Source of the DNA: an uncultured Oceanospirillaceae bacterium
GTDB lineage: Bacteria > Pseudomonadota > Gammaproteobacteria > Pseudomonadales > Balneatricaceae
Length of the DNA stretch: 48,717 nt
Direction of reading: 5' to 3'
NCBI GenBank assembly: GCA_937138495.1
Contig: CAKZPE010000024.1
Span: 1-48,717, forward strand
Part shown: one piece after another, positions 8,904 to 18,090 of the stretch
How the letters are laid out: every line of letters begins with the position of its first letter
Numbering within the stretch: the first letter of the stretch is position 1
Notes under the pieces: generated by a model
What the model saw: only the letters and a program-made list of their open reading frames with translations
Told to the model about the DNA's origin: nothing
Databases searched by the model: none
Translations under genes and position numbers: made by a program

Positions 8904-8934
8904 GCCGCTCTGGACGAGCGGCTTTTTCTTTTTT
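8904..8934 (+). terminator. Rho-independent terminator of tauR
   Basis: GCCGCTC / GAGCGGC stem with a TGGAC loop and a following T-rich tract, 12 bp after the tauR stop. Confidence 0.93.
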
Positions 8935-8979
8935 GGCACCAATATAAGTAATTGATTTATTGGTTTTTTGAGCTGTTTT

Positions 8980-9159
8980 TGCTGCTGGTACCATGCTGGC
9001 GCAACTTGTAGCTTAAATCTGGTTCTACTGTGTTTTGCCCTTCAATCCTAATCTGTATTGCATCTTAGCTGTACTGGTAGAAGCTTCTCTGCTCAGTCAG
9101 AACGAGCAAAGTCTACTACCTTGTAATGAATAAAAAGAGCTAACGGAAGGAGTGGTACG
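8980..9159 (+). promoter_or_regulatory. Promoter region of the ald-xsc operon with a CTGGTTCTA motif
   Basis: CTGGTTCTACTG at 9019-9030 shares nine bases with the tpa-upstream motif. Two further CTGG elements lie just upstream (CTGGTACC, GCTGGCG). A GGAAGGAG ribosome-binding site precedes the ald ATG. Confidence 0.45.
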
Positions 9160-10266
9160 ATGTTGATAGGTGTCCCTAAAGAGATAAAGAATCACGAATA
9201 CCGCATCGGTATGGTACCTGCCAGTGTGCAGGAACTGACCAGCCGCGGGCATCAGGTGGTTGTAGAAACTCAGGGCGGTGCAGGTATCGGTTTTAGCGAC
9301 GATGATTATCGTGCCGCCGGTGCAACCATCGCAAACAGCCCTGAAGAGATCTTTGCCAGCGCTGATATGATCGTGAAAGTGAAGGAGCCGCAAGCCGTTG
9401 AACGGAAAATGCTGCGTCCGGATCAGTTACTTTTCACTTATCTTCATCTTGCCCCGGATCCGGAGCAAACCGACGATCTGCAAGCGAGCGGGGCAACCTG
9501 CATTGCATATGAGACGGTAACCTCTGATCGCGGTGGTCTTCCGTTACTTGCACCGATGTCTGAAGTGGCCGGACGGATGTCTATCCAGGCCGGTGCTGCG
9601 TGCCTTGAGAAGTCTAAGCAGGGCCGTGGTGTGTTGCTTGGGGGTGTACCGGGTGTAGAACCGGCAAAAGTGACTATTATTGGTGGTGGCGTTGTCGGTT
9701 CTAACGCGGCCCGTATGGCAGTCGGTATGGGTGCCCAGGTTGTGGTACTGGACCGTTCTGTTGATGTATTGCGCCGGATCGTGTCTGAGTTTGGCACGGC
9801 GGTGCAGACTGTATATTCCAGCAAGGCAGCACTTGAAGAACATGTGTTGTCTGCTGATCTGGTAATCGGCGGTGTGCTGATTCCAGGTGCGGCGGCACCT
9901 AAGCTGGTAACAGCTGAAATGGTGTCCCGAATGAAACCGGGTTCTGCAGTTGTGGATGTTGCGATTGATCAGGGTGGTTGTTTTGAAACGTCCCATGCAA
10001 CGACTCACCAGGACCCAACATATATTGTCGATGATGTGGTGCATTACTGTGTGGCAAATATGCCAGGCGCTGTTGCCCGCACGTCGACTCTGGCTCTGAA
10101 CAACGCCACTTTGCCATTTATTGTGGCACTGGCGGATCTGGGCTGGCAGGAAGCCATTCGCCGGGACAAGCACCTGGCAAATGGCCTCAACGTTCATGCT
10201 GGTAAGATCACCAGTGAAGAAGTCGCAGTGGCGTTAGGGCGTGAATATTCGCCTTTCAGCGCTTAA
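9160..10266 (+). CDS. ald: Alanine dehydrogenase
   Basis: A 368-residue NAD-dependent L-alanine dehydrogenase that oxidises alanine to pyruvate and ammonium, so it regenerates the pyruvate used by Tpa. Motifs: MLIGVPKEIKNHEYRIGMVP at the N-terminus, MIVKVKEPQ with the pyruvate-binding lysine, FTYLHLAPD with the catalytic histidine, the Rossmann loop IIGGGVVGSNAARMAVGMGA, and DVAIDQGGCFETSHATTHQDPTY written here in part only as a landmark region near residues 265-285. The length equals the family norm (about 370). It is followed after 62 bp by xsc, and the two probably share a transcript. Confidence 0.96.
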   Translation: MLIGVPKEIKNHEYRIGMVPASVQELTSRGHQVVVETQGGAGIGFSDDDYRAAGATIANSPEEIFASADMIVKVKEPQAVERKMLRPDQLLFTYLHLAPDPEQTDDLQASGATCIAYETVTSDRGGLPLLAPMSEVAGRMSIQAGAACLEKSKQGRGVLLGGVPGVEPAKVTIIGGGVVGSNAARMAVGMGAQVVVLDRSVDVLRRIVSEFGTAVQTVYSSKAALEEHVLSADLVIGGVLIPGAAAPKLVTAEMVSRMKPGSAVVDVAIDQGGCFETSHATTHQDPTYIVDDVVHYCVANMPGAVARTSTLALNNATLPFIVALADLGWQEAIRRDKHLANGLNVHAGKITSEEVAVALGREYSPFSA

Positions 10267-10328
10267 TTGTTAACTGATGCGGCGCTGACTCCGGTTGGCG
10301 TCTTTTAATATAATAAGGAATTCTAATT

Positions 10329-12092
10329 ATGGCTCGTATGACTCCTAGTGAAGCATTTGTAGAAACCCTTGTTGCCAACGGTGTTACTGACTGTTTTGGT
10401 ATCATGGGTTCTGCATTTATGGATGCAATGGATATTTTCACCCCGGCAGGTATCCGTTTGATCCCTGTAGTGCATGAGCAAGGTGCTGGCCATATGGCTG
10501 ACGGTTACGCTCGTGTATCTGGTCGTCACGGTGTTTGTATCGCTCAGAACGGTCCTGGTATCACTAACTTCGTTACTGCGATTGCTGCTGCATACTGGGC
10601 TCACTCTCCAGTTGTTTGTATCACGCCTGAAACCGGTACTAACTCTCAGGGTCTGGGTGGTTTCCAGGAAGCTGAACAGCTGCCATTCTTCGAAACTATC
10701 ACTAAGTATCAGGTAAGTGTTGTAAACAACACCCGTATGGCTGAACTGACTGCTCGCTGCTTCGACCGCGCGATGCTGGAAAACGGTCCTACTCAGCTGA
10801 ACATCCCTCGTGATAACTTCTACGGCGACATCGACTGTGAAATTCCACAGCCAATCCGTATCGAACGTTCTGCTGGTGGCCCTGAGTCCCTGAAAGAAGC
10901 GGCTGAACTGCTGGCTAACGCTGAGTTCCCGGTAATGGTTGCCGGTGGCGGTGTTGTAATGGGCGACGCTTACGAGCAGGCTATTGCTATCGCTGAACAG
11001 CTGGAAATGCCAGTTGTAAGCAGCTACCTGCACAATGACTCTTTCCCTGCGTCTCACCGTCTGGGTACGGGTTCTCTGGGTTACCAGGGTTCTAAAGCAG
11101 CGATGCGCGTTATCTCTAAGGCTGACGTTGTACTGGCTCTGGGTACCCGTCTGGGACCATTCGGTACTCTGCCACAGCACGGCATGGATTACTGGCCGAA
11201 AGACGCTAAGATCATCCAGGTTGATTGCAACCCTAAGATGCTGGGTCTGGTTAAGAAGATCTCTGTTGGTATCCACGGCGACGCGAAAGCTACTGCTAAC
11301 GCACTGATGGATCTGCTGAAAGGCAAGTCTCCTAAGTGTCTGGACAACAAAGAAGAGCGTCTGAAGCTGGTTGCTGCTGAGAAAGAATCTTGGGAAACTG
11401 AGCTGACTGAGTGGATCCACGAGAAAGATGATTACTCTCTGGACATGATCGCTGAACAGGCTGACGAAGAAGGTAACTACCTGCACCCACGTCAGGTTCT
11501 GCGTGCGCTGGAAGAAGCTATGCCTGCAGACGTAATGGTGTCTACCGATATCGGTAACATCAACTCTGTTGCTAACAGCTACCTGCGTTTCGAACGTCCA
11601 CGTTCTTTCTTCGCGCCAATGTCTTTCGGTAACTGTGGTTACGCACTGCCGACTATCATGGGTGCTAAAGTTGCTGCGCCTGAGCGTCCAGCTGTATCTT
11701 ACGCCGGTGACGGCGCATGGGGCATGTCCATGATGGAAATCATGACTTGTGTACGTGAAGATATCCCTGTAACTGCTGTTGTATTCCACAACCGTCAATG
11801 GGGCGCTGAGAAGAAGAACCAGGTTGAATTCTACAACCGTCGTTTCGTTGCTGGCGAACTGGAAAACCAGAGCTTCGCAGGCATCGCACAGGCTATGGGT
11901 TCTGAAGGCGTTGTTGTAGACAAGCTGGAAGACGTAGGTCCTGCTCTGAAAGAAGCTATCCGTAAGCAGATGGAAGAGCGTGTTACTACTGTAATCGAGA
12001 TTATGTGTACCCGCGAACTGGGCGACCCGTTCCGCCGTGACGCACTGGCTAAGCCTACCCGTCACCTGGATAAGTACAAAGACTTCGTATAA
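10329..12092 (+). CDS. xsc: Sulfoacetaldehyde acetyltransferase
   Basis: A 587-residue thiamine diphosphate enzyme that cleaves sulfoacetaldehyde with phosphate into acetyl phosphate and sulfite. The N-terminal domain has VVHEQGAGHMADGYAR with the conserved glutamate near residue 50. The ThDP-binding motif is AGDGAWGMSMMEI, ending with VVFHNRQWGAEKKNQ. Length and sequence match Xsc and not acetolactate synthase. Codon use is extremely biased, with GCT, GGT, CGT, CTG and AAC dominating, which marks a highly expressed gene. It is preceded by ald and followed by a strong terminator, then pta. Sulfite disposal genes are not in the window. Confidence 0.96.
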   Translation: MARMTPSEAFVETLVANGVTDCFGIMGSAFMDAMDIFTPAGIRLIPVVHEQGAGHMADGYARVSGRHGVCIAQNGPGITNFVTAIAAAYWAHSPVVCITPETGTNSQGLGGFQEAEQLPFFETITKYQVSVVNNTRMAELTARCFDRAMLENGPTQLNIPRDNFYGDIDCEIPQPIRIERSAGGPESLKEAAELLANAEFPVMVAGGGVVMGDAYEQAIAIAEQLEMPVVSSYLHNDSFPASHRLGTGSLGYQGSKAAMRVISKADVVLALGTRLGPFGTLPQHGMDYWPKDAKIIQVDCNPKMLGLVKKISVGIHGDAKATANALMDLLKGKSPKCLDNKEERLKLVAAEKESWETELTEWIHEKDDYSLDMIAEQADEEGNYLHPRQVLRALEEAMPADVMVSTDIGNINSVANSYLRFERPRSFFAPMSFGNCGYALPTIMGAKVAAPERPAVSYAGDGAWGMSMMEIMTCVREDIPVTAVVFHNRQWGAEKKNQVEFYNRRFVAGELENQSFAGIAQAMGSEGVVVDKLEDVGPALKEAIRKQMEERVTTVIEIMCTRELGDPFRRDALAKPTRHLDKYKDFV

Positions 12093-12116
12093 GTCTTAGT
12101 TTTTTATCGACAGCAA

Positions 12117-12145
12117 ACCGAAGGCCTTTGGCCTTCGGTTTTTTT
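12117..12145 (+). terminator. Rho-independent terminator of ald-xsc
   Basis: A 10-bp stem ACCGAAGGCC / GGCCTTCGGT with a TTT loop and seven T residues, 25 bp after the xsc stop. Confidence 0.95.
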
Positions 12146-12287
12146 ATCTGGGCTGTATGATACTGTCCTGATACCCCTGTAAGGCTTTTGTGAATAACTT
12201 ACCGGATGGTGATGTATTCACAGCAGTTTTCATTAAGAATATGCGCGGATACCGTGACTGACGGTTGTCGGCGAGAAGGAGTCTTTT

Positions 12288-13286
12288 ATGACCGCATTAG
12301 AGAAAATATTCCAACGGGCGAGTGCCGATCCGCGTTCAATTGTGCTGGCAGAGGGTAATGATCCGCGAATTCTTGAAGCGGCTGTAAGTGCGGCTGCGCA
12401 GGGCATTGCTGACATTACCGTGTTAGGGAATGTTGATGAAGTGAAAGCGCTGGCGGTGGATAATGCTTTGGATCTGACGTCTATTGCGGTACTTGATCCT
12501 ACAACCTCTGATGCCGCTGAGCGCTATGCACAGGCGCTGTTTGAGAAGCGTAAAGCTAAGGGTATGACCGAAGAAAAAGCTGCTGAGCTGATCCGTGATC
12601 CGCTGTATTACGCGCAGATGATGGTGCACCTGGGTGATGCGGACGGTTCGGTTGCCGGTGCAGTGTATACCACCGGTGATGTTGTCCGGGGAGCGATTCA
12701 GATTATCGGTATGTCTGAAAGCAGTTCAATGGTTTCCAGCTTTTTCCTGATGATGATGTCTCAGCCGCACCATGATGTGCAGGGTGGAATTGTGTTCTCT
12801 GACTGCGGTCTGGTGATCGATCCTGATGCGCAGCAGTTATCTCAGATTGCAATGTCTGCGGCAGCCAGTGCTCAGACCATGCTGGGTGAAGAGCCACGGG
12901 TAGCGATGCTGTCGTTCTCAACCCATGGCAGTGCGAACCACCCGGCGGTGGATAAAGTGGCTGAGGCGACCCGTCTGGTTCGTGAACAGATGCCTGATCT
13001 TAAGCTGGACGGCGAAGTGCAGTTTGATGCGGCCATTGTGCCGGCAATTGCTGAGCGTAAGGTAAAAGATTCTCAGGTAAACGGTCAGGCCAATGTACTT
13101 GTCTTCCCGAGCCTGGAAGCCGGTAATATCGGTTATAAGATTGCTGAGCGTATCGGTAAGGCTGAGGCTATTGGTCCGGTTTTACAGGGACTGAAGAAGC
13201 CTGCAAATGATCTTTCCCGCGGTTGCAGTGCGAAAGATGTGGTGAATGTGATTGCGATCACTGTGCTGCAGGCACAAAATCTGTAA
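12288..13286 (+). CDS. pta: Phosphate acetyltransferase (short form)
   Basis: A 332-residue PTA_PTB-domain enzyme without the N-terminal DRTGG/AAA extension of E. coli Pta. It converts acetyl phosphate made by Xsc into acetyl-CoA. Landmarks are IVLAEGNDPRILEAA at the start, YYAQMMVHLGDADGSVAGAV, VFSDCGLVIDPDA, MLSFSTHGSANHPAVDKV, and the C-terminal LKKPANDLSRGCSAKDVVNV. Such short Pta proteins are usual partners of xsc. It has its own leader after the xsc terminator, with GAGAAGGAG as ribosome-binding site. It is probably co-regulated but separately transcribed. Confidence 0.94.
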   Translation: MTALEKIFQRASADPRSIVLAEGNDPRILEAAVSAAAQGIADITVLGNVDEVKALAVDNALDLTSIAVLDPTTSDAAERYAQALFEKRKAKGMTEEKAAELIRDPLYYAQMMVHLGDADGSVAGAVYTTGDVVRGAIQIIGMSESSSMVSSFFLMMMSQPHHDVQGGIVFSDCGLVIDPDAQQLSQIAMSAAASAQTMLGEEPRVAMLSFSTHGSANHPAVDKVAEATRLVREQMPDLKLDGEVQFDAAIVPAIAERKVKDSQVNGQANVLVFPSLEAGNIGYKIAERIGKAEAIGPVLQGLKKPANDLSRGCSAKDVVNVIAITVLQAQNL

Positions 13287-13317
13287 TCAGTTAATCCCCT
13301 GACAAACTTGTCTGAAA

Positions 13318-13353
13318 ACGTCGTTGCAGATGCGAATCTGCAGCGACGTTTTT
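13318..13353 (+). terminator. Rho-independent terminator of pta
   Basis: ACGTCGTTGCAGAT pairs with ATCTGCAGCGACGT around a short loop, followed by TTTT. Confidence 0.9.
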
Positions 13354-13638
13354 GTTTCTGGTCCTGAAAAAAGTGCCTTTGTTCTTTGACCTTAGATTGA
13401 AAAAAATTTTCCTGTTTGTTCTGAATATCTAGTTAAGTCTGTTATAACTTGATGTTTTAAAAGGGTTTATTTTATCTTTTTTCTGGTTCTAAATTTTAAA
13501 ATTTTTTGGCCCTAACTTAAAGTCTGGAACACGTTTCTAATAGCGTCATCCTGAGTCGTAGTTTGGCAATTGTTGATTTGACTACAAGTTGAAAGCTTCA
13601 GACATGACTGGTCGAAAACAATAACAAAGGGGGTCGCA
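13354..13638 (+). promoter_or_regulatory. AT-rich promoter region of the small gene at 13639, with CTGGTTCTAA
   Basis: CTGGTTCTAAA at 13483-13493 repeats the motif found upstream of tpa and ald. A weaker CTGGTCCTGAA lies at 13358-13368. The region is markedly AT-rich and has no ORF. An AAAGGGGG ribosome-binding site precedes the next gene. Confidence 0.45.
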
Positions 13639-13938
13639 ATGGCTTTACAGAAATATGGTTTCATCGTTAAAAGTGCTGACTTGGACATGTTCAAGCACCA
13701 GGGGCACATGGCGAGCGATAACTTTAATATGTCGATCGCTGGCGTACAGGACGCCGGACAGGCCTGCTTTGTAGCACAAGAGATGCTTACTAAGGGTGTA
13801 CAGCTGATTGAGCTGTGTGGTGCGTTTTCCGGTGAGGAAGCGCAGCAAATTCGCGATGCTGTCGAAGACAGAATTCCGGTGGGCTATGTACAGTACACCG
13901 AAGAAGAACGCGAACGCTTAACGCGCGAGCTGAGTTAA
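13639..13938 (+). CDS. Small DUF6506-like protein linked to the taurine cluster
   Basis: A 99-residue soluble protein with no signal peptide or membrane segment. It reads like the small DUF6506 family: an N-terminal strand (KYGFIVKSADLDMFKHQGHM), then SIAGVQDAGQACFVAQEMLTKGVQLIELCGAFSGEE with a conserved ELCGAF-type motif, and IPVGYVQY near the end. Family function is not known to me. An unusually strong AAAGGGGG ribosome-binding site precedes the ATG. The upstream CTGGTTCTAA motif ties it by inference to taurine regulation; a role in handling an aldehyde, sulfite or a cofactor would be a guess. Confidence 0.7.
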   Translation: MALQKYGFIVKSADLDMFKHQGHMASDNFNMSIAGVQDAGQACFVAQEMLTKGVQLIELCGAFSGEEAQQIRDAVEDRIPVGYVQYTEEERERLTRELS

Positions 13939-14085
13939 GTCAGAGTCCGGGCGCGGTAAGAAGTTGAAGCATTGAGGGCTGGCAGGCTACTGAATTAATA
14001 ACGGGATTTAATACCAGGCATTATTCTCACTGCCAGTGCTTTAACTCGGCTACCGAATCCGGGCGCAATCATCATAGGTGCCCAT

Positions 14086-14733
14086 ATGAAGATCATACTT
14101 GCTGATCGCTCGCCGCTGTTCCGTCTTGGTTTAGGCCTTGCGTTAGAGCAGGCCGGGATTATCGTCGATACATTTGAAGTGAACAGTATCGAGTCGATGA
14201 CTGCCCGCCTGAACAAAACCAGCGGTTCGGTTGTTGTTATCGTTGATGCGCTGTTGCCGGGCTTGCAAAGCCTGAGTCAGCTGAAAGTCGCAGCCGGTAA
14301 CGCAGATGTACGTTTCCTGATTATGACCAATAATCTGGACATTGTAGTGTCCCGCTGGGCGGTGCTGAACGGTTTTCACGGAGTGATTGCCAAGACATCA
14401 GGTATGGAAGAGTTTGGTAATGCAATTCGTAATGTGCTGGAAGGCCAGATCTGGCGTTATGATGAAACGGCTGATCCTGATCAGCTGAGCGGTCAGCAAA
14501 CCCGAATCGGTTATGCGCTGCGCCGTTTGTCAGAGCAGGAAAACAACGTTTTGAGCCTGGTACGCTGTGGTTTACGTAATAAGCAGATTGCCCATCAGAT
14601 GTCGCTGACAGAGCACACAATCAAATCACATATGTCGAATATCCTTCGCAAACTTGAGATTGAAAACCGTACGCAGTTAGTGATCGCGGTACAAAAGATC
14701 GATCTTAGTCAGGCCCGTTTGCTGACCGCCTGA
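14086..14733 (+). CDS. LuxR/NarL-family response regulator (orphan)
   Basis: A 215-residue two-domain regulator. The receiver domain (residues 1-120) keeps D7, the likely phospho-acceptor D54 in VVIVDALLPG, and K103 in VIAKTSG. The C-terminal HTH (residues about 145-205) has LSEQENNVLSLVRCGLRNKQ and the recognition helix LTEHTIKSHMSNILRKL. No histidine kinase is adjacent, so its partner is unknown. It lies downstream of the taurine cluster but has its own leader. A terminator follows. Confidence 0.9.
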   Translation: MKIILADRSPLFRLGLGLALEQAGIIVDTFEVNSIESMTARLNKTSGSVVVIVDALLPGLQSLSQLKVAAGNADVRFLIMTNNLDIVVSRWAVLNGFHGVIAKTSGMEEFGNAIRNVLEGQIWRYDETADPDQLSGQQTRIGYALRRLSEQENNVLSLVRCGLRNKQIAHQMSLTEHTIKSHMSNILRKLEIENRTQLVIAVQKIDLSQARLLTA

Positions 14734-14744
14734 TCATTCCTGAT

Positions 14745-14787
14745 AGCTCCCCCTGTGATTTCAGTTCACGAAGGGGGCTGTTAGCCT
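14745..14787 (+). terminator. Probable terminator of the LuxR-type regulator gene
   Basis: AGCTCCCCCT pairs with AGGGGGCT across a 17-nt loop, then a weak T-rich tract. Confidence 0.6.
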
Positions 14788-14789
14788 TT

Positions 14790-14978
14790 CTATCCCGGAT
14801 AGATTTCATTTTTCAGTAAATATGCATCATGCCTGACCCGGGCAAATTCTGTATCGCTCTGATTCACCGGACAGTGCGTGTCTCTGCTGTTCAGCAGCAG
14901 GCTGCGGGTATTTTTCCGCGACGCGATGACGGTGATTTTATGCTGCTGTAACGGTTGGGACGATTGCTTGTGATACAT
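14790..14978 (-). CDS. Small hypothetical protein (62 aa)
   Basis: From the ATG at 14976-14978 the frame gives MYHKQSSQPLQQHKITVIAS and continues to 62 residues. An AAGGGAG ribosome-binding site at good spacing supports this start over the upstream one. It is basic, has no membrane segment, and I recognise no family. It sits convergently against the LuxR-type gene. Coding status is plausible but unproven. Confidence 0.4.
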   Translation of the reverse strand: MYHKQSSQPLQQHKITVIASRKNTRSLLLNSRDTHCPVNQSDTEFARVRHDAYLLKNEIYPG

Positions 14979-15183
14979 GCTGATGCTCCCTTTGTCTGTC
15001 TTATCTTCGGTGGTCACAAAAACTTCATACAGTTAAAGCTCAGATACAGCATAGACGGTATTTATGACTTGGCTATGACAGTTTTGCTGTGACATATAAC
15101 CGTTGGATATGTTGCCCGCAGAAGGGGGTATGGCCGTTGGCTGTTACGGATGCGACAGGGTTTAAAGGGCAGGGGAAAATCTG

Positions 15184-15203
15184 CGAGGGTCCGCAGACCC
15201 TCG
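15184..15203 (-). terminator. Probable terminator of the transaldolase gene
   Basis: A perfect CGAGGGTC / GACCCTCG stem with a 4-nt loop, 20 bp after the tal stop on the minus strand, followed by a short T-rich stretch. Confidence 0.7.
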
Positions 15204-15223
15204 TATGATGCCGGAGGCGGGCT

Positions 15224-16186
15224 TTATTTAAGCAGGGCGCTTAATTGTGTTTCCAGAGTGACCTGGTCCTTGGTGAAGTTGCGGATACCTTCAGCCAGCT
15301 TCTCAGTGGCCATCGCATCTTCATTCATATTCCAGCGGAACGCCGCTTCGCTGTTAGCCGTGAGTTCGTCAGCGCCTGCCGGATTTTCAGCAAACAGCTT
15401 ACGGTCCAGGGGTAGCTGGGTATTGGCCAGTTCAGTGATCAGGCCCGGGCTGATGGTCAGGCGGTCACAGCCAGCCAATTGGCGAATTTCTTCGGCATTA
15501 CGGAAGCTGGCACCCATAACAACCGTATTGAAATTGTGCTGCTTGTAGTAATTGAAGATGCGGCTTACGGATATCACACCCGGGTCGTTTGCACCGGACA
15601 GGTCAGTTCCTTCCGGGCTGTTGGCTTTATACCAGTCAAGAATACGGCCAACAAAGGGGGAGATAAGGTAAGCCCCTGCATCGGCACAGGCAACTGCCTG
15701 CGCAAAACCGAACAGCAGTGTCAGGTTACAGTTGATGCCTTCTTTTTCCAGCTGGCGGGCCGCTTCAATGCCTTCCCAGGTGGATGCGATTTTGATCAGC
15801 ACACGGTCGTTACTGATGCCGGCTTCGTTGTACAGGCCCATCAGTTTACGGGCTTTATCAACAGTTGCCTGGGTATCAAAGGACAGGCGGGCGTCTACCT
15901 CTGTGGAGATACGGCCAGGAATGTACTTCAGAATCTCACAGCCGGCGAGAACAGCCAGTTTATCGCTTGTATTGGCCAGCAATTCAGCAGAGCTGCCGCC
16001 CTGGCTCAATGCCCACTGGCTAGCCTGCTGGATAAACGGACGATAACTTTCATCCTGGCTGGCCTTGAGCAGCAGGGAAGGGTTAGTGGTTGCGTCCTGC
16101 GGCTGTAATTGTTCAATCGCTTTGATATCACCGGTGTCTGCGACAATGGTGGTGAACTGTTTCAACTGATCCAGCTGGTTTTGCAT
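15224..16186 (-). CDS. tal: Transaldolase
   Basis: A 320-residue class I aldolase of the TalA/TalB type. It transfers dihydroxyacetone units in the pentose phosphate pathway. Landmarks: [20 protein letters not shown] at the N-terminus, [35 protein letters not shown] with the Schiff-base lysine near residue 131, [19 protein letters not shown], and [12 protein letters not shown]. The length matches E. coli TalB (317). It follows dusA by about 40 bp on the same strand and may be cotranscribed with it. Confidence 0.96.
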   Translation of the reverse strand: MQNQLDQLKQFTTIVADTGDIKAIEQLQPQDATTNPSLLLKASQDESYRPFIQQASQWALSQGGSSAELLANTSDKLAVLAGCEILKYIPGRISTEVDARLSFDTQATVDKARKLMGLYNEAGISNDRVLIKIASTWEGIEAARQLEKEGINCNLTLLFGFAQAVACADAGAYLISPFVGRILDWYKANSPEGTDLSGANDPGVISVSRIFNYYKQHNFNTVVMGASFRNAEEIRQLAGCDRLTISPGLITELANTQLPLDRKLFAENPAGADELTANSEAAFRWNMNEDAMATEKLAEGIRNFTKDQVTLETQLSALLK

Positions 16187-16226
16187 ATTAATAACTACCT
16201 GTCATTCTTATTGTGCTGAGGCGCGT

Positions 16227-17237
16227 TTACTTAACAAATTCCGCTGCCTGTTTAAGTACTTCTATGCCGGCACCGCTGCGGTGGGCGTTTTCACTGATAT
16301 GGCGACGGAACTGACGGCCGCCTCGCTGACCGTGAAATAAACCGAGAATATGGCGGGTCATATGACCCAGATAAGCACCCTGAGCTAACTGTTCTTCAAT
16401 GTAGAGGTAAAACTGCTCCAGGACCTCGGTACGGCTGGGTATCTGTGAGTTCTGACCATAACAGACTTGGTCTGCTTCAGCCATCATATAAGGGTTCTGA
16501 TAGGCCTCACGGCCCAGCATAACGCCGTCTACGTGCTGAAGGTGTTCTTGGCTGGCCTCAAGGGTTTTAATGCCACCGTTAATCAGAATCTCCAGTTCCG
16601 GAAACACCTGTTTAATCCGGTATACCCATTCGTATTTCAGCGGCGGGATATCACGGTTTTCCTTAGGGCTTAAACCTTGCAGGATAGCTTTGCGGGCATG
16701 GATGATGAACGTCTTGCAGCCGGAAGCTTTTACCGTAGAAATAAAATGGTGCAGCTGTTCATAGCTGTCCATGTCATCAATCCCCAAACGGTGCTTAACT
16801 GTGACCGGAATCGAGACGGCATTTTGCATCGTGTGCAGACATTCGGCCACCAGTTCCGGGTGGGCCATCAGACAGGCGCCAATCATGTTATTTTGCACCC
16901 GGTCGCTTGGGCAGCCAACATTGAGATTGACCTCATCATAACCAAAGTCTTCAGCCATTTTAGAGCACTGAGCGAGATCCTGGGGATTACTGCCGCCCAG
17001 CTGCAACGCCAATGGATGTTCCTGCGGGCTGAATTTTAAGAAGCGTTCGGTATCACCGTGAATCAGTGCTCCGGTCGTAACCATCTCGGTGTACAGCACG
17101 GCCTGCGAGGAAATCAACCGGTGAAAATACCGGCAATGACGGTCGGTCCAGTCCATCATAGGGGCCACGGTGAAGCGGCGATTGACGGTATCTGTGATGG
17201 TTGCTGGGCTGGAGGGCATATTCAGGGCGTTATTCAC
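16227..17237 (-). CDS. dusA: tRNA-dihydrouridine(20/20a) synthase
   Basis: A 336-residue FMN-dependent reductase that makes dihydrouridine at positions 20/20a of tRNA. The barrel begins with [17 protein letters not shown]. The catalytic cysteine is in [20 protein letters not shown] near residue 109. [18 protein letters not shown] and NGGIKTLE follow, and the C-terminal helical domain contains [19 protein letters not shown]. These features match DusA and not DusB or DusC. The longest frame starts with GTG at 17235-17237; an ATG at 17217-17219 would remove six residues. Neither has a clear ribosome-binding site, so the start is open. Confidence 0.95.
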   Translation of the reverse strand: MNNALNMPSSPATITDTVNRRFTVAPMMDWTDRHCRYFHRLISSQAVLYTEMVTTGALIHGDTERFLKFSPQEHPLALQLGGSNPQDLAQCSKMAEDFGYDEVNLNVGCPSDRVQNNMIGACLMAHPELVAECLHTMQNAVSIPVTVKHRLGIDDMDSYEQLHHFISTVKASGCKTFIIHARKAILQGLSPKENRDIPPLKYEWVYRIKQVFPELEILINGGIKTLEASQEHLQHVDGVMLGREAYQNPYMMAEADQVCYGQNSQIPSRTEVLEQFYLYIEEQLAQGAYLGHMTRHILGLFHGQRGGRQFRRHISENAHRSGAGIEVLKQAAEFVK

Positions 17238-17434
17238 TATGGGTTCTACTATGATTCGGGCTGCTTTTGGGAGCTTGGTTATTAGCCGTTGAAGTTATTC
17301 AGATTATATTACTGAGTTTCAGGCTGGTTGCTCGCTCATTCAGAAAGCAGATTCCGGTGTTGGTCGTATCCGGGGATTATACCTTGTGCCTGAAGCAGTT
17401 TCGATACAAAGGGAGGATCAGTGCAAAGGGATAT

Positions 17435-17517
17435 TTGAAGACGGCGTGGGGGACACCAGCACCGCCTTCTGGCTATCAACGGAGAGAAGAACTGCAGCCA
17501 GCACATTGCGAGTGTGC
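17435..17517 (-). ncRNA. Small RNA, copy A of a four-member C-rich-loop family
   Basis: On the minus strand a promoter with -35 TTGCTC (17547-17552) and -10 TATAAT (17524-17529) is spaced by 17 bp. The predicted RNA is about 83 nt. It has hairpin 1 GCACA / TGTGC, hairpin 2 CTGGCT / AGCCAG with CUCUCC in the loop, and a 9-bp terminator stem AAGGCGGTG / CGCCGTCTT (two G-U pairs) with UCCCCC in the loop. No ORF of note lies inside. The T-run is weak in this copy. Copies B, C and D share layout and loop motifs while stem sequences differ by paired changes. Confidence 0.7.
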
Positions 17518-17724
17518 GTGTGCATTATAAGGTGTATTGTCTGAGTGAGCAATGCTGTTCACTTCGGTAAAGATTAGCATTTGATTTGATTGCAACAGAC
17601 TGAGAGGGAAATACAGCAGGGGATAAGCCGCCAGCTTTAACCTGTAATGGCTGGGCAGCTTCAGAACAAGCGTTTCGAATGGTATGTCTTTAGAGTGAGC
17701 TATCGCTACTTTTGTACTTACTGT

Positions 17725-17818
17725 TGGTGAAAGGCGACCCGACTCGGGGGGAACTGGGCCGCCTTTCAGGCAGCGCTCGTGGAGAGAGGATCTGCTGCCT
17801 GCACTGCTTTCGCACTGC
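17725..17818 (-). ncRNA. Small RNA, copy B of the family
   Basis: The minus-strand promoter has -10 TATACT (17825-17830) and -35 TTGATC (17846-17851) with a short 15-bp spacer. Hairpin 2 is CAGGCAGC / GCTGCCTG, 8 bp, with a loop carrying CCUCUCUCC. The terminator stem is AAAGGCGGCCC / GGGTCGCCTTT, 11 bp with one G-U pair, loop with UUCCCCCC, then TTT. Directly upstream of the -35 lies the perfect palindrome AAACGATCGTTT, which copy C nearly shares. Confidence 0.75.
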
Positions 17819-17853
17819 AGCATCAGTATATGGATGTTTTTGTCTGATCAAGC

Positions 17854-17865
17854 AAACGATCGTTT
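17854..17865. promoter_or_regulatory. Palindrome upstream of sRNA B, nearly repeated upstream of sRNA C
   Basis: AAACGATCGTTT is a perfect 12-bp palindrome just upstream of the -35 of copy B. Copy C has AAACAATCGTTT at 19189-19200 in the same position. This looks like a shared operator, absent from copies A and D. Confidence 0.45.
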
Positions 17866-18041
17866 TAATTATTTGATTTTTATGGATAAATCAGGGGATT
17901 TACTTAGTCGTTTGTGTCTTTCAGTTGTAAAAGATGGTTTTTTAGTTGATTTCAGGGTTGGGCTTGGATGTTTATTTAGGTTTAGGCAGGCAGATGTGCG
18001 AAGAGTGGTTTGAAAAGTCATTGGCTAATGAAGAAGGAAGG

Positions 18042-18070
18042 CTGGCCTGTAATTAAGATGAACAGGCCAG
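18042..18070 (-). terminator. Probable terminator of the GlsB-like gene
   Basis: A perfect 9-bp stem CTGGCCTGT / ACAGGCCAG starts 21 bp past the stop codon on the minus strand, followed by a pyrimidine-rich tract. Confidence 0.6.
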
Positions 18071-18090
18071 AAGTTATAATTAAAATATTG

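Noticed and set aside
10323..12065. 580-residue minus-strand ORF across xsc
   Set aside because: Extreme codon bias in xsc leaves the opposite strand free of stops. The translation shows no domain, and xsc is certain.
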